Below are positions 52,160-61,485 of a DNA stretch of 63,125 bases, in pieces; position 1 is the first letter of the stretch, and each line of letters begins with the position of its first letter. Location of the stretch: NCBI RefSeq assembly GCF_012932375.1, contig NZ_JAAIIG010000013.1:1-63125 (forward strand), read 5' to 3'. The DNA comes from Bifidobacterium olomucense. GTDB lineage: Bacteria; Actinomycetota; Actinomycetes; Actinomycetales; Bifidobacteriaceae. The notes under the pieces were generated by a model. The model did not search any database and was not told the origin of the DNA. It saw only the letters and a program-made list of their open reading frames with translations. Both the position numbers and the translations under genes were made by a program.

Positions 52160-53347
52160 CTAGCAATCAAGCACCTCGCGTACCTGCAGCCCTACGGAAA
52201 GGAACTCGCGCGTGCGGAAATCAGACAGACTTACTCCCAGAATGTCCTCGATTTTGTTGAGTTTGTAGCTCACGGTGTTGCGATGTACGAACATGCTGGC
52301 GGCGGTTTCCTTCACCGAGCCGGAGAACTGGAAGTACGCACGCAACGTTTCGGTCAGATCGGTACCGTTCACGCGATCGTATTCCACCAGCGGGCCGATG
52401 CTGTCCTGATAATAATCCTCCAGAATCGCACGATCCGAAACGGCAAGCAGCAGTTTATCGATGCCGGAATTGTCGTACAGCGCGATCTCCCCCACCCGGC
52501 CGCGCAGATGCTGCAAACGCTCCAGCTTGAGCGCCTGATTGTAGCTTTTGCCAATGCAGCGCGCGGATCTGGTCACCTTGCCCACACCGATGTACGTACG
52601 CTCCAACGCAATGCCGCGACCGCGAATCGCAGCGATGATCTCACGAATCATCAGCTCCACCTGCTCGGCCGTATACCGGGCGAACACCAGCACCAGACGG
52701 TCTTCGATATGCACCACGGCCACCCGCCACTGCTTGCGCGTGATCAACGATTCGGCTTCACGCGAGTATTTGGCGGTGAGGTCGGCGTTATGGCTGCTTT
52801 GCCCGCCACGCCCCGCTTCGGCGCATGCGCTGAACACGGTGACGCAATAATTCCAGTCCTTGCCAAAGCCGGATTGCTCCAGGTATTCGAGATACATCTC
52901 CTCGCGGTCGGGGTGAAAGATCGCGTTCTCCAAGGCCGCAGCCAGCTCCATGCTGTGTTTCTCGCTCATCGTGATGGCCAAGCTGAAGCTGTGCATGATC
53001 TGCGCCATATGCACGCTCCACGGCACTTTGAACAGCGGAAAGTCATGATCGTCGCAGAAACGGACGGTCTCCGGACTGATCTGATGGATGAACGGGCCGA
53101 TGTTCACCACCACGCCCGAAGCGCCGGAAGCATAGGCGCTTTTGACCAGCGGATACAGATCCTCCTGCGTCTCCAAGCCGATGCCGGTGGTGAAGGCGAT
53201 CTCCTGACCTTCCAAAAAGCCGGCGATCTCCTCGTTCTCCACCATGTGTACCCATCGCACCGGGCGTTCAAGGCCACCCTTGCCGGCCACCAGCACCATG
53301 TCTTGGTCAGCGGCCTGCTCGACCAGATCCTTCAGTCGAACCGTCAT
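52160..53347 (-). CDS. PucR-family transcriptional regulator
   Basis: 395 residues. The N-terminal PucR domain spans about residues 5-120 (LVAGKGGLERPVRWVHMVEN). The C-terminal HTH_30 has VKETAASMFVHRNTVSYKL near residue 346 and the flanking YFQFSGS. PucR proteins usually activate purine or amine catabolic genes in response to their substrate. Its place between the exporter gene and the aminotransferase operon suggests it controls the taurine genes. The start has GGAGAACG upstream. Confidence 0.88.
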   Translation of the reverse strand: MTVRLKDLVEQAADQDMVLVAGKGGLERPVRWVHMVENEEIAGFLEGQEIAFTTGIGLETQEDLYPLVKSAYASGASGVVVNIGPFIHQISPETVRFCDDHDFPLFKVPWSVHMAQIMHSFSLAITMSEKHSMELAAALENAIFHPDREEMYLEYLEQSGFGKDWNYCVTVFSACAEAGRGGQSSHNADLTAKYSREAESLITRKQWRVAVVHIEDRLVLVFARYTAEQVELMIREIIAAIRGRGIALERTYIGVGKVTRSARCIGKSYNQALKLERLQHLRGRVGEIALYDNSGIDKLLLAVSDRAILEDYYQDSIGPLVEYDRVNGTDLTETLRAYFQFSGSVKETAASMFVHRNTVSYKLNKIEDILGVSLSDFRTREFLSVGLQVREVLDC

Positions 53348-53417
53348 TCACGTTCTCCTCGCCTTGGTTTGCCGATTGTGGATTGTGATTTGGGGTGATT
53401 CGGATTTTCGGTTGTGA

Positions 53418-54137
53418 TTACAGCACAATCGAGGCGCCGGAAATCACCAGCAGCACGTACGTCAGTTTCAGGAACGCCTGCTGGCTGACATGCTGCTGCA
53501 ACCGATTGCCAATCACGATCGCGACGATAAGCGGCGGAATCGAGGCCGCAGTGAGCATCAGGGCGTGCGGCGTGATCACACCGGCAATCCCCTGCTGCAC
53601 GGTCAGCACCGTATTCAACGCCACCCATACGCAAGCCATCGTCGCACGAAATTCGTTCTTGTCCGTAAGCCTGACCGCCGCGTAAATCACCAACAGCGCG
53701 CCGCCGGAGATGAACATGCCATGAATCACACCGGCCAGCAATACAATGACGATCAGCAACCAGCGAGGCGGCTCGGCATGCGAGGGCCAGATCAGGTTCT
53801 TCAGCGCAATCGCGATAATGAACACGCCATAGGCCTTCTGCAGCGGGGCAAGCGGCAACACGGCATACAAGGCGACGCCGGCGGCCATGCCCACCGCCAT
53901 CAATCCCACCATTTCGGCAAGGATTTTCCACCGGATATAGGCATGATGTTGCACGCCCAGCCACAGACAGGCCAGCAGCGTGGTGATGTTCAGCACCACT
54001 TTGGCGGTGTCGGTGCCGAGCAGCAGCATCGAGAACGGCATGGCGAGCACCGTGCCCGCGAATCCGGTGATCGCCTGAATCACATTCGCGGCGAACAACA
54101 CGATCAGAAACAGCACATCGCGCATGGTCTCGCTCAT
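53418..54137 (-). CDS. tauE: TauE/SafE-family sulfite/sulfonate exporter
   Basis: A 239-residue membrane protein with about eight segments. VIQAITGFAGTVLAMPFSML near residue 15 and GVIHGMFISGGALLVIYAA near residue 135 are the paired TauE/SafE repeats. GGAGG six bases before ATG 54137 sets the start; the upstream frame is not protein-like. In this cluster it would expel isethionate made from taurine. Family members also move sulfite or sulfoacetate. It is likely co-transcribed with the PucR gene, 70 bp downstream. Confidence 0.8.
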   Translation of the reverse strand: MSETMRDVLFLIVLFAANVIQAITGFAGTVLAMPFSMLLLGTDTAKVVLNITTLLACLWLGVQHHAYIRWKILAEMVGLMAVGMAAGVALYAVLPLAPLQKAYGVFIIAIALKNLIWPSHAEPPRWLLIVIVLLAGVIHGMFISGGALLVIYAAVRLTDKNEFRATMACVWVALNTVLTVQQGIAGVITPHALMLTAASIPPLIVAIVIGNRLQQHVSQQAFLKLTYVLLVISGASIVL

Positions 54138-54263
54138 CGGCCCTCCTTGTAGACAGTCCGCCAGGTAGACTGCCCACACCGTACTGAGTTCAGGTAAACA
54201 GGCGCGTTACATGCTCAAGTTGAAGGGTCTTACGGGGATTTCAGCCGGGGCTGTTGACGGATC

Positions 54264-56750
54264 TCAGCTGGAGGTCAGGAAAGTCTCGTTGCCGCGCGTG
54301 AAGTCGAGCACCGCACCGGCAAGCTGCACTTCACCGGTCAGGTCGGGGTCGGCGGCCAACACCTGCCCCGCACGAGCACGGGCGTCGGCGATCATGTCCG
54401 CATCCTTGACCACGCGCAACAGTTTGAGACTCGACTTGCCGCCGGACTGAGCATCGCCCAATACGTCGCCGGCACCACGGAATTCAAGGTCCGCCTGCGC
54501 GATTTCAGCACCGTCGAGCGAGTTGCGGATGACTTCCAGTCGTTGTTCGGCAATCGATCCGGAATCGGCGCGTGAGATCAGGAACGCCCACGAATTCGTG
54601 CCGCCGCGACCCACGCGACCGCGCAACTGATGCAGCTGGGACAGACCATACCGGTCGGCATCAAAAATGACGATGCAGCTGGCCTGTTTGACGTCCACAC
54701 CCACCTCAATCACCGTGGTGGAGACCAGAACCGGCGTTGTTCCGGACGCGAAGTCAGCCATGACTTGGGTTTTGACTTCGTCTTTATCACGGCCGGTCAG
54801 CGTAGCGAATCGGACACCGGCGAACTGCGGGAGTTTCTGCAATCGTGCGGCGATCTCCTCCACCGAATGCAGCGGCGGCCGATCCTCGGTCTCGCCGTTG
54901 TCGTCGTAGGTTTCGTAGAGATCGTCGATGCCGATGATGTCGCCGTTGCCGCGGGTACGGGAGGTGCGCGACGTGCGCGACGTACGTAACGGCTCAGGCG
55001 ACGACGATTGTGCGGCGGATGTGACTGAGCCGGACGTGCCGGCGGCCGACAGTTCGTCTTCGTCCATATCGATGCGCGGACAGACGATGTACGCCCGCTC
55101 CCCAGCGTCGATGCGAGCGCGAATATGCGCGAACATCCGGCCCATCGTAGCCGCGTCAGCCTCGTTGACCACGATGGTGCGAATCGGTTTGCGGCCGCCC
55201 GGCAACTCGGTGAGCCACGAGATATCGAGGTCGCCGAACCACGTCATGGCGGCGGTGCGTGGAATCGGCGTGGCGGTCATCACCAGCAGATGCGGGGTGG
55301 TGCCGTCATCGGACTTCGTGTTAAGGCTTTCACGCTGCTCGACACCGAACCGATGCTGCTCGTCGATCACCACCAACGCCAGGCGTGGGGCTTGGAAGGT
55401 TTTGGAGAACGCGGCGTGTGTAGCCACGATGATGCCCGGAACACCACTGGCGGCTGCCGCGAGCGCCTTGCGACGGGCGGCGAGTTTCATGCCACCGGTG
55501 ACCAGTGTGACCGGTACGGACGGTTGGGTTTCCGGGGTTTCGCCGGCTGCCTCCATCGCGGCGATCATGCGGGAAATCGTGTCCGCATGCTGTTCGGCAA
55601 GTACCTGAGTCGGGGCCACAAGCACCGCCTGATACCCGGCACCGACGGCCTGCAGCATGGCGGCGAGCGCCACCACGGTTTTGCCCGAGCCCACCTCGCC
55701 TTGCAGCAAACGCTGCATCGGCCAGCTGCGGGAGATGTCGGCGGAGATATCGTCGATGACCTGCTTCTGCCCGGCGGTGAGGCTGAACGGCAGCGAGCCG
55801 ATGAATCGGTCGCGCAGGTTGGCGTCACCGCTCGGCGGGCATGGGTGTGCCGCAGATTTGTGTGCGTGGGAGCGGGCCTTGAGCAGCGAGGTTTGGGAGA
55901 TGAACGCCTCCTCATAGCGCAAGGTTTCGATGGCCTGATTGAAGCGGTCGCGCGAATCGGGGTCATGGATGGCGAGGAACGCTTCGGCTCGGTGCATCAG
56001 GCCTTTGGCGGCGCGAACCTGTTCGGGCAGGATATCGGGGATGGCTTGGGCGAGAGCGCTGGACGATGAAGACGTTTCTTCGGCAGACTCGGCAGCGGTT
56101 GATGTCGAGGTGCGCGCGCCCATCATCCACAGAAGATGCAAAATCGTTTCGTGAATATGTTCGGAAGAAATGCGTGAGCTGGCGTGGTAGACCGGGCGCG
56201 GACGCGTGACGCGCAGTATGGCCTCTTCCAGAGAATCGGCGTCGTACTTCAGTTTCGAGCCCGGCTGGACGGCCGGCGTATTCGATGCATTCGCGGCCAA
56301 TGAGTCGGGGGCGACGGTCAGGAAGTCGGGGTGCGTGAATTGCAGCTGCCCCATGTATTCGCTGGGTGTGCCGGACACCACCAGAGTCGGGCTGGATTTC
56401 AGCCGCATGCTGACCCAGTCGATGTAGTTCTTGCGGCCACCGAAAAAAGTGAGCTGTGCCGTGCCGCTGGGCATATTGCGGGTTCTGGCGAAATCGGCGT
56501 CATCCACGGTAGCTATCGCGCGCAGCATACGTCCGGGCACTACGCGTACGTCTCGCACCGTGGCCACGAATGCCATCTGCTGGCCAAGCTGCGCCTCGCG
56601 GATAGCGCTGAGGCGTACCGGGTCGGTGACGCGGAACGGGTAGTAGGTCAACGCTTCGCCCACTGTGGTGACGCCCAGCGATTTGAGCGCGGACACACGA
56701 CGCTTGTTCGTGATCAGCGATGCGAGTGCGGTGCTCAACGTAATGCTCAT
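54264..56750 (-). CDS. recG: ATP-dependent DNA helicase RecG
   Basis: 828 residues. An OB-fold wedge domain comes first, then the helicase core: Walker A GEVGSGKT at residues 351-358, the DEQH box VVIDEQHRFGVEQR near residue 460, VMTATPIPRT near residue 485, and the motif VI region HQLRGRVGRGG near residue 730. It remodels stalled replication forks. A Ser/Glu-rich insert near residue 215 and another near residue 590 make it longer than the ~690 residues of E. coli RecG; such inserts occur in actinobacteria. Confidence 0.95.
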   Translation of the reverse strand: MSITLSTALASLITNKRRVSALKSLGVTTVGEALTYYPFRVTDPVRLSAIREAQLGQQMAFVATVRDVRVVPGRMLRAIATVDDADFARTRNMPSGTAQLTFFGGRKNYIDWVSMRLKSSPTLVVSGTPSEYMGQLQFTHPDFLTVAPDSLAANASNTPAVQPGSKLKYDADSLEEAILRVTRPRPVYHASSRISSEHIHETILHLLWMMGARTSTSTAAESAEETSSSSSALAQAIPDILPEQVRAAKGLMHRAEAFLAIHDPDSRDRFNQAIETLRYEEAFISQTSLLKARSHAHKSAAHPCPPSGDANLRDRFIGSLPFSLTAGQKQVIDDISADISRSWPMQRLLQGEVGSGKTVVALAAMLQAVGAGYQAVLVAPTQVLAEQHADTISRMIAAMEAAGETPETQPSVPVTLVTGGMKLAARRKALAAAASGVPGIIVATHAAFSKTFQAPRLALVVIDEQHRFGVEQRESLNTKSDDGTTPHLLVMTATPIPRTAAMTWFGDLDISWLTELPGGRKPIRTIVVNEADAATMGRMFAHIRARIDAGERAYIVCPRIDMDEDELSAAGTSGSVTSAAQSSSPEPLRTSRTSRTSRTRGNGDIIGIDDLYETYDDNGETEDRPPLHSVEEIAARLQKLPQFAGVRFATLTGRDKDEVKTQVMADFASGTTPVLVSTTVIEVGVDVKQASCIVIFDADRYGLSQLHQLRGRVGRGGTNSWAFLISRADSGSIAEQRLEVIRNSLDGAEIAQADLEFRGAGDVLGDAQSGGKSSLKLLRVVKDADMIADARARAGQVLAADPDLTGEVQLAGAVLDFTRGNETFLTSS

Positions 56751-56915
56751 AGCGGCCTATTCTAGTGACGGTTGCGTTTCTTCCGGTGCGTTCTTGCTTC
56801 GCCGCTTCCGATGGATGGTTCATTCGCGGCGCGGCAGACGTGTGCGGCAGTCACGGTGCGGCAGGTCCTTCGCACGGCAGACGTGCGCGCGGATCACCCG
56901 CCACGGGCAAAACAA

Positions 56916-56943
56916 AACCCGCCCAGCCGAAGCTAAGCGGGTT
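56916..56943 (-). terminator. Intrinsic terminator of rpmB
   Basis: On the minus strand AACCCGCTTAGC, TTCG loop, GCTGGGCGGGTT (two G-U pairs), then TTGTTTTG. A classic Rho-independent terminator 43 bp after the rpmB stop. Confidence 0.88.
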
Positions 56944-56985
56944 GTGATGGACGATTGATTACGTCCGGTACGTTCAGTACACGAT

Positions 56986-57180
56986 TCACGCGGCCACGCG
57001 CTGAACCTTGCCGGCCTTGAGGCACGAAGTGCACACGCGAAGGTGAGTGTTCTCACCGTCAATCGTGGTGCGCACAGACTGCAGGTTCGGGCGGAAGCTA
57101 CGCTTGGTACGACGGTGCGAATGGGAAACGGTGTAACCGGTCTGCGGACCCTTACCGCACACTGCGCAACGAGCTGCCAT
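56986..57180 (-). CDS. rpmB: 50S ribosomal protein L28
   Basis: A 64-residue ribosomal protein. [20 protein letters not shown] is the family start, and Cys5, Cys8, Cys50 and Cys53 form the zinc-binding set of the Cys-plus form. [14 protein letters not shown] contacts rRNA. The frame is open upstream, but GGGAG before ATG 57180 and the family length set the start. It is a monocistronic unit with its own terminator. Confidence 0.95.
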   Translation of the reverse strand: MAARCAVCGKGPQTGYTVSHSHRRTKRSFRPNLQSVRTTIDGENTHLRVCTSCLKAGKVQRVAA

Positions 57181-57397
57181 GATGGACTCCCTTAAACCTT
57201 GATGTTTCAAGTCTTTCACGCGTCCGACCGCCGGTTTTGCCCGACATGCCGAACACACAACTTCACAAATATATAGCTCAATACCGACAATCGCAACCCT
57301 TGCGTGTACTATGCCGCGGTATTCGCCGACCACGACTTTATCATCCCCACTGCCAGAGCACATCACGCAACCCCGCCAATCCGGGCAGCCGCACATC

Positions 57398-58867
57398 TCA
57401 CACCAGCGACGCGACCACTTCGGCGGCACACGCAAACTCTTCCGGCGTCGTGTACGCATAGCTCAAACGCAGCGAGTTGTCGCTGGCGAAATCATAGATA
57501 TCGCCAGGATTAAGTAGCACGCCATGTTCGAGTGCGCGCTGGAAAAGACGCCCCATACGCACCGGCTCATCAAACGTCAACCAAATGTAAAAGCCGCCTT
57601 GCGGTACATTCCAGCGAGCGCGCCCCGAGAACAAGCGCTCCAGCGTCTCTACCGCGGCATCCCGCCGACGGCGCAATTCGGTGCGCAGCTGCTTCAAATA
57701 TTCGCCATACATCCCGGAGGTGAGGAATCGCGCGAACACCCACTGACTCAGCGTGCTGGCACCATAGTCCATCTGCATTTTGACGTCGGCCAGACGATGC
57801 ACGATTCGCTCGTCGGCCACTATCCATCCAATACGCAATCCCGGCGCCAGCGACTTCGATGCGCTTCCCACCGTGATCACCATGCCGGTGGTATCGAACG
57901 TCTTCAACGACTGCGGCACAGGACCGTCAATCACCAGATCTTGATAAGCGCAATCTTCGATAACCGGCAACCGACACTCCACACAAGCGTCAATCAGAGC
58001 ACGCCGACGCTCGGCGGTCATGGTGATTCCAGTCGGATTGTGGTTTGTCGGAATGGTATACAGCACCGCGTCGCCACGCGCATGCGCCCCAAACGATGCA
58101 TCAGGAAGTGCGGCACGCAGGGCCTCCATATTCAATCCTTGCGCATCCATGGGCACACCGGCAAGCTTCATTCCCGCCGATTGGAACACTTGCAAGGATT
58201 TGATATAGCTCGGCGCCTCCGCATACACGGTCGACCCTGATGACAGCAGGCTTACCGAAACCATCTGCAATCCCTGCAACGCGCCGGAAGAGACGAGCAC
58301 CTGCTCCGGTCTGCAATCGACTCCCCACTGCTTCATATGCAGGGCGACTGCCTCACGCAGCACATCCAGCCCTTCGGGCGGTGGGTATCCAAGCGATTCA
58401 AGTTCCTCGGCGGTCTGACGCGCCACACACTTCCACATGTCACGCGGGAACAGCCTCGGATCAAGCTCGCCAGTGCCAAGCCGCACCTTAGTAGCATCGA
58501 ACTCAAATCGATTGATGGCCTGAATCGTGGCATTGTTGGCTTTGAAGAATCCCGATGAGACATAATCCGCCCAATCAGGTGCGTTCGAAAGCATCAACGA
58601 CCATGTATTGCTGACGATTCTGGTGCCGGCACCGTGACATCCTTCGATGATGCCGTAATCAGCCAGTTCCTCCAACGCTGCGATAATAGTGGACCGATTC
58701 ACCCCAAACCGATCGGCCATGGCACGCTGGCTGGGCAACCTGGCTCCAATGGGCCACTCGCCGGAGGCGATGCGGCCGCACAGGTAATCGACGATCTGTT
58801 CGGTGACCGGCTTGCCGCTCTCGCGGTCCGGCCGCCAGTCGATATCCAATGGTGCGCTACGGGCCAT
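57398..58867 (-). CDS. MocR-type GntR regulator with aminotransferase domain
   Basis: A 489-residue protein. A GntR winged helix ([20 protein letters not shown] near residue 45) is linked to a class I aminotransferase fold with the PLP Lys in [16 protein letters not shown] near residue 322. MocR proteins bind PLP or an aminoaldimine and switch nearby genes. AAGGA sets ATG 58867 over the upstream frame. It is divergent from the lysE-type exporter gene, with TTTGGTTGGGTG inverted repeats between them, so it probably regulates that exporter and possibly itself. Confidence 0.88.
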   Translation of the reverse strand: MARSAPLDIDWRPDRESGKPVTEQIVDYLCGRIASGEWPIGARLPSQRAMADRFGVNRSTIIAALEELADYGIIEGCHGAGTRIVSNTWSLMLSNAPDWADYVSSGFFKANNATIQAINRFEFDATKVRLGTGELDPRLFPRDMWKCVARQTAEELESLGYPPPEGLDVLREAVALHMKQWGVDCRPEQVLVSSGALQGLQMVSVSLLSSGSTVYAEAPSYIKSLQVFQSAGMKLAGVPMDAQGLNMEALRAALPDASFGAHARGDAVLYTIPTNHNPTGITMTAERRRALIDACVECRLPVIEDCAYQDLVIDGPVPQSLKTFDTTGMVITVGSASKSLAPGLRIGWIVADERIVHRLADVKMQMDYGASTLSQWVFARFLTSGMYGEYLKQLRTELRRRRDAAVETLERLFSGRARWNVPQGGFYIWLTFDEPVRMGRLFQRALEHGVLLNPGDIYDFASDNSLRLSYAYTTPEEFACAAEVVASLV

Positions 58868-58921
58868 GGTCAGTTCCTTATTGTTCCTTACTGTTCTCTC
58901 ACGCCCGACCATTGGCGAAAA

Positions 58922-59092
58922 TTTGGTTGGGTGTTTCTAGCATTGCTTGGCTGGTTGTCAAGTGTAATCCGCCGCATACCATAGAACAACAGCATTGGAA
59001 AACAAAGGTTTGCCAGCACAGGCAACCATAGACAACTAACCAGCCGAATGAGATTTGGCTGGTTTTTACTGGGCGAGCGTCACCCAACCAAA
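58922..59092. promoter_or_regulatory. Divergent control region with MocR-type sites
   Basis: TTTGGTTGGGTG (58922-58933) and CACCCAACCAAA (59081-59092) are exact inverted repeats 147 bp apart. TGGCTGGTT and AACCAGCC motifs lie between them. Widely spaced half-sites are typical of MocR regulators, which bend DNA across long spans. Confidence 0.55.
59038..59067 (+). terminator. Terminator-like hairpin in the lysE leader
   Basis: AACCAGCC (59038-59045) pairs with GGCTGGTT (59057-59064), with AA/TT pairs inside, and is followed by TTT. It lies 48 bp before the exporter start codon, where it could act as an attenuator. Confidence 0.6.
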
Positions 59093-59114
59093 CAGAGGCA
59101 GAGGGAACGGAATC

Positions 59115-59813
59115 ATGGGTCTGTACATTCAGGGACTGACGATGGGATTGGCGTACATCGCGCCAATCGGCATGCAGAACCTGTTCGTCATCAATTCGGC
59201 GTTGACGCGTACGCGTCGCAACGCACTGATCACCGCGCTCATCGTCATCTGCTTTGACATGGCGCTCTCGCTCTCCTGCTTCTTCGGCATCGGCGCGCTC
59301 ATGCAGGCGCACCCGTGGCTGGAGACCATCGTGCTGAGTCTGGGAGGCCTTGTGGTGATGCGCATCGGCATGGGCCTGATGCTGCCGAAACGCCGCGGTT
59401 CCGGGAAGGACGCGGATGGCGACGGGCACGCCGAAGCCGGCAACGGTGCGGCGGCGCCGGCGACCTCCGCCGCCTCCACCCCGGCACCGGCCAAGCACCT
59501 CGGCATCCACGGACTACTGAACACCATCGGCACCGCCTGCGCCGTCACCTGGTTCAACCCGCAGGCCATCATCGACGGCACGCTGATGCTCGGCGCGTTC
59601 GCCGCCACCCTCAACGCGGGACAGGCCACCCCGTTCATCACCGGCGTCGAGACGGCCTCCGTGCTGTGGTTCCTCGGCGTCACGCTCATCGTCAACGCCT
59701 TTGCGCACAAGTTCAGCCCGAAGATCATCGACGTGCTCAACCGCGTGTGCGGCGGCGTCATCACGCTGTACGGCGTGAAGCTGCTGGTGGACTTCGCGCT
59801 CGTCATGCTGTGA
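59115..59813 (+). CDS. LysE/RhtB-family amino-acid exporter
   Basis: A 232-residue membrane protein with six segments. GLTMGLAYIAPIGMQNLFVI at residues 7-26 is the LysE family start; AVTWFNPQAIIDGTLMLGAF near residue 145 is the conserved middle. The loop between segments 3 and 4 has an Asp/Gly/Ala-rich insert of about 30 residues. The family exports Lys, Arg or other basic or neutral amino acids. The frame is open upstream, but GAGGGAACGG before ATG 59115 sets the start. The divergent MocR gene is its likely regulator. Confidence 0.9.
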   Translation: MGLYIQGLTMGLAYIAPIGMQNLFVINSALTRTRRNALITALIVICFDMALSLSCFFGIGALMQAHPWLETIVLSLGGLVVMRIGMGLMLPKRRGSGKDADGDGHAEAGNGAAAPATSAASTPAPAKHLGIHGLLNTIGTACAVTWFNPQAIIDGTLMLGAFAATLNAGQATPFITGVETASVLWFLGVTLIVNAFAHKFSPKIIDVLNRVCGGVITLYGVKLLVDFALVML

Positions 59814-59823
59814 ACACATGCCA

Positions 59824-59857
59824 CGCGACCGCTGTGAGCCGGTTCACAGCGGTCGCG
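59824..59857 (+). terminator. 14-bp hairpin after the lysE-type gene
   Basis: CGCGACCGCTGTGA (59824-59837) pairs exactly with TCACAGCGGTCGCG (59844-59857) ten bases after the stop. A short GC-rich terminator with little T run. Confidence 0.75.
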
Positions 59858-60018
59858 GCCTCCCTGAAATCCCCCTGAAACACCGGTAAACCATACAGCT
59901 TATCCAATAAAACCAGCGCGCCTGTCCGTTTCTCTACGGTCAAATCCTCTTATAATTTCCAATAAAGAGGCACGAGAGCGAAGGGGCTCTTATACGGCCA
60001 CCAACGAAGGGAGACGCG

Positions 60019-61032
60019 ATGCTGAATCTCAGGCGCGGAATCAGTACTCATCAGCCAAGCGTGATTTCGCTTGGACAGGTGTGGGTAGACATCATGATGA
60101 ATGTGGACGAAGTGCCTCCACAAGGCGGATTCGCAGTGGCGGACCATCCGAAGCCTTCCATCGGCGGCAGTTACCGCGTATTGCAGGCTGCCAGCCGCAT
60201 GGGCGCACCCACCGAACATGCCGGCATTCTCGGCAACGGACTGTGGGCCAATTTCATCCGCCAGTCGTTCCAGGACAACGGCATCACCCATATCGGCCCG
60301 GACCGTTTGGACGAAGATTCCGGCTTCCGCGTGGTGCTCGCCGACGGGCAACCGAAGAAGACATTCATCGCCTCTTATGGCGCCGAGGCGCACGGTGACG
60401 CCGATACGTTCGACATGCTGGAACCGCAGGACAAAGACGTGGTGCATATCAGCGGCAATACGCTGATGGACCACACCGCGGCCGGCGTGGACGGATTCCT
60501 GCTCAGGGCCGGTACCGACCCGGCCAAACGCGACTACACGCTGGTGATCAACCCCACGAATACGCTGCGCCTGGTCAACGACCACATGCTGGAGGATCTG
60601 GTGCTCGCCCGTCCGGTGTGGTCCTGCAACCGGCAGGAAGCCACCACACTGGCCGAACGGCTTGGCGCACCTATAGACGACAGCAAAGTCACCATCGGTG
60701 GAGGACTTGACGATTTTATGCGGCAGCTGTGCGAGGGACTCGGCTCCACGCTGCGTGCGCCGCTGGTGGTGCGCGTCGGCTCGCTCGGCGCCTGGGTGCG
60801 CGAGCCCGGCGGCGAGACGATGCACATCGAAGGCTACCCCACCAAGGCCGTACATACTCGCTCCGCCGGCGGATGCCATACCGGCGTGATGTGCGCCATG
60901 CTGGCCGAAGGACGCGGGTTGGCCGAATCGGTGAAAATCGCCAACGCGGCCACTTCCATCGCCATTCAACGTAGCGTCAACGGCGTACCGCAGTGCCCCG
61001 ACTACGACGAGGCCATGGCACTGGCCAGCTGA
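60019..61032 (+). CDS. PfkB-family carbohydrate kinase-like protein, atypical active site
   Basis: A 337-residue ribokinase-fold protein. GQVWVDIMMNVDEVPPQGG near residue 19 and IGGSYRVLQAASRMGAP near residue 53 are the PfkB N-terminal signature. The C-terminal anion-hole/catalytic motif, normally DTxGAGD, is here SAGGCHTG at residues 282-289, so the catalytic Asp is replaced by His287 or Cys286. It may not be an ordinary sugar kinase; a binding or pseudokinase role, or an unusual substrate, is possible. GGGAG precedes the ATG. It stands alone between lysE and a surface-protein gene. Confidence 0.75.
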   Translation: MLNLRRGISTHQPSVISLGQVWVDIMMNVDEVPPQGGFAVADHPKPSIGGSYRVLQAASRMGAPTEHAGILGNGLWANFIRQSFQDNGITHIGPDRLDEDSGFRVVLADGQPKKTFIASYGAEAHGDADTFDMLEPQDKDVVHISGNTLMDHTAAGVDGFLLRAGTDPAKRDYTLVINPTNTLRLVNDHMLEDLVLARPVWSCNRQEATTLAERLGAPIDDSKVTIGGGLDDFMRQLCEGLGSTLRAPLVVRVGSLGAWVREPGGETMHIEGYPTKAVHTRSAGGCHTGVMCAMLAEGRGLAESVKIANAATSIAIQRSVNGVPQCPDYDEAMALAS

Positions 61033-61064
61033 GGCGCTGGCCGGCCGAATCAGAAACAGCTTGG

Positions 61065-61180
61065 CTCAGCGTACGTTCTTCCAGACTATTTCCCGCCTTA
61101 TCTGGAGAAACGTACGTTGAGCGATCGTCAGCGTACGTTCTTCCAGATGATGATGGAAATAATCTGGAGAAACGTACGCT
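61065..61180. repeat. Two tandem near-identical imperfect hairpins
   Basis: AGCGTACGTTCTTCCAGA opens both stems (61068 and 61130), and CTGGAGAAACGTACG closes both (61102 and 61164). Arms are 19-21 bp with 2-3 mismatches. The loops are 13-15 nt and unrelated. They sit 33 bp after the PfkB-type gene stop. Confidence 0.75.
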
Positions 61181-61317
61181 ACCGGTTTCAGCGGGAAGGT
61201 TGGTGGCCCCGATTGCCCGAGCGGCCGTTGCAAACCGACAAACCGGAACTTGTCGGACCAACGAGCGATCAGTCAACGAGATAACAGGCCACAATAAATA
61301 ACTCAACACATACGAAT

Positions 61318-61363
61318 CGGCGGCTGTTTCGAGATGCATCACAACATCTTGAAACAGCCGCCG
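61318..61363 (-). terminator. Long terminator hairpin after the surface-protein gene
   Basis: CGGCGGCTGTTTC (61318-61330) with GAAACAGCCGCCG (61351-61363), plus AGATG/CATCT inside, gives an 18-bp stem with one mismatch. It lies about 120 bp beyond the stop of the surface-protein gene and may serve both strands. Confidence 0.7.
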
Positions 61364-61485
61364 ATGTATTGAGCGTGCGGTCACGCGGCGAACCGTTGGC
61401 TACACGCTCCGGGCTGACGTGTTCGGCAGTAAGCCTGCGCAGCGACTTGTCAGCCGGCGTGCACAGTCAACCTGCATATGGACAG

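Noticed and set aside
58913..59067. Lysine riboswitch upstream of the LysE-type exporter
   Set aside because: The leader is shorter than the lysine riboswitch and I see none of its conserved core; only a simple terminator-like hairpin is supported.
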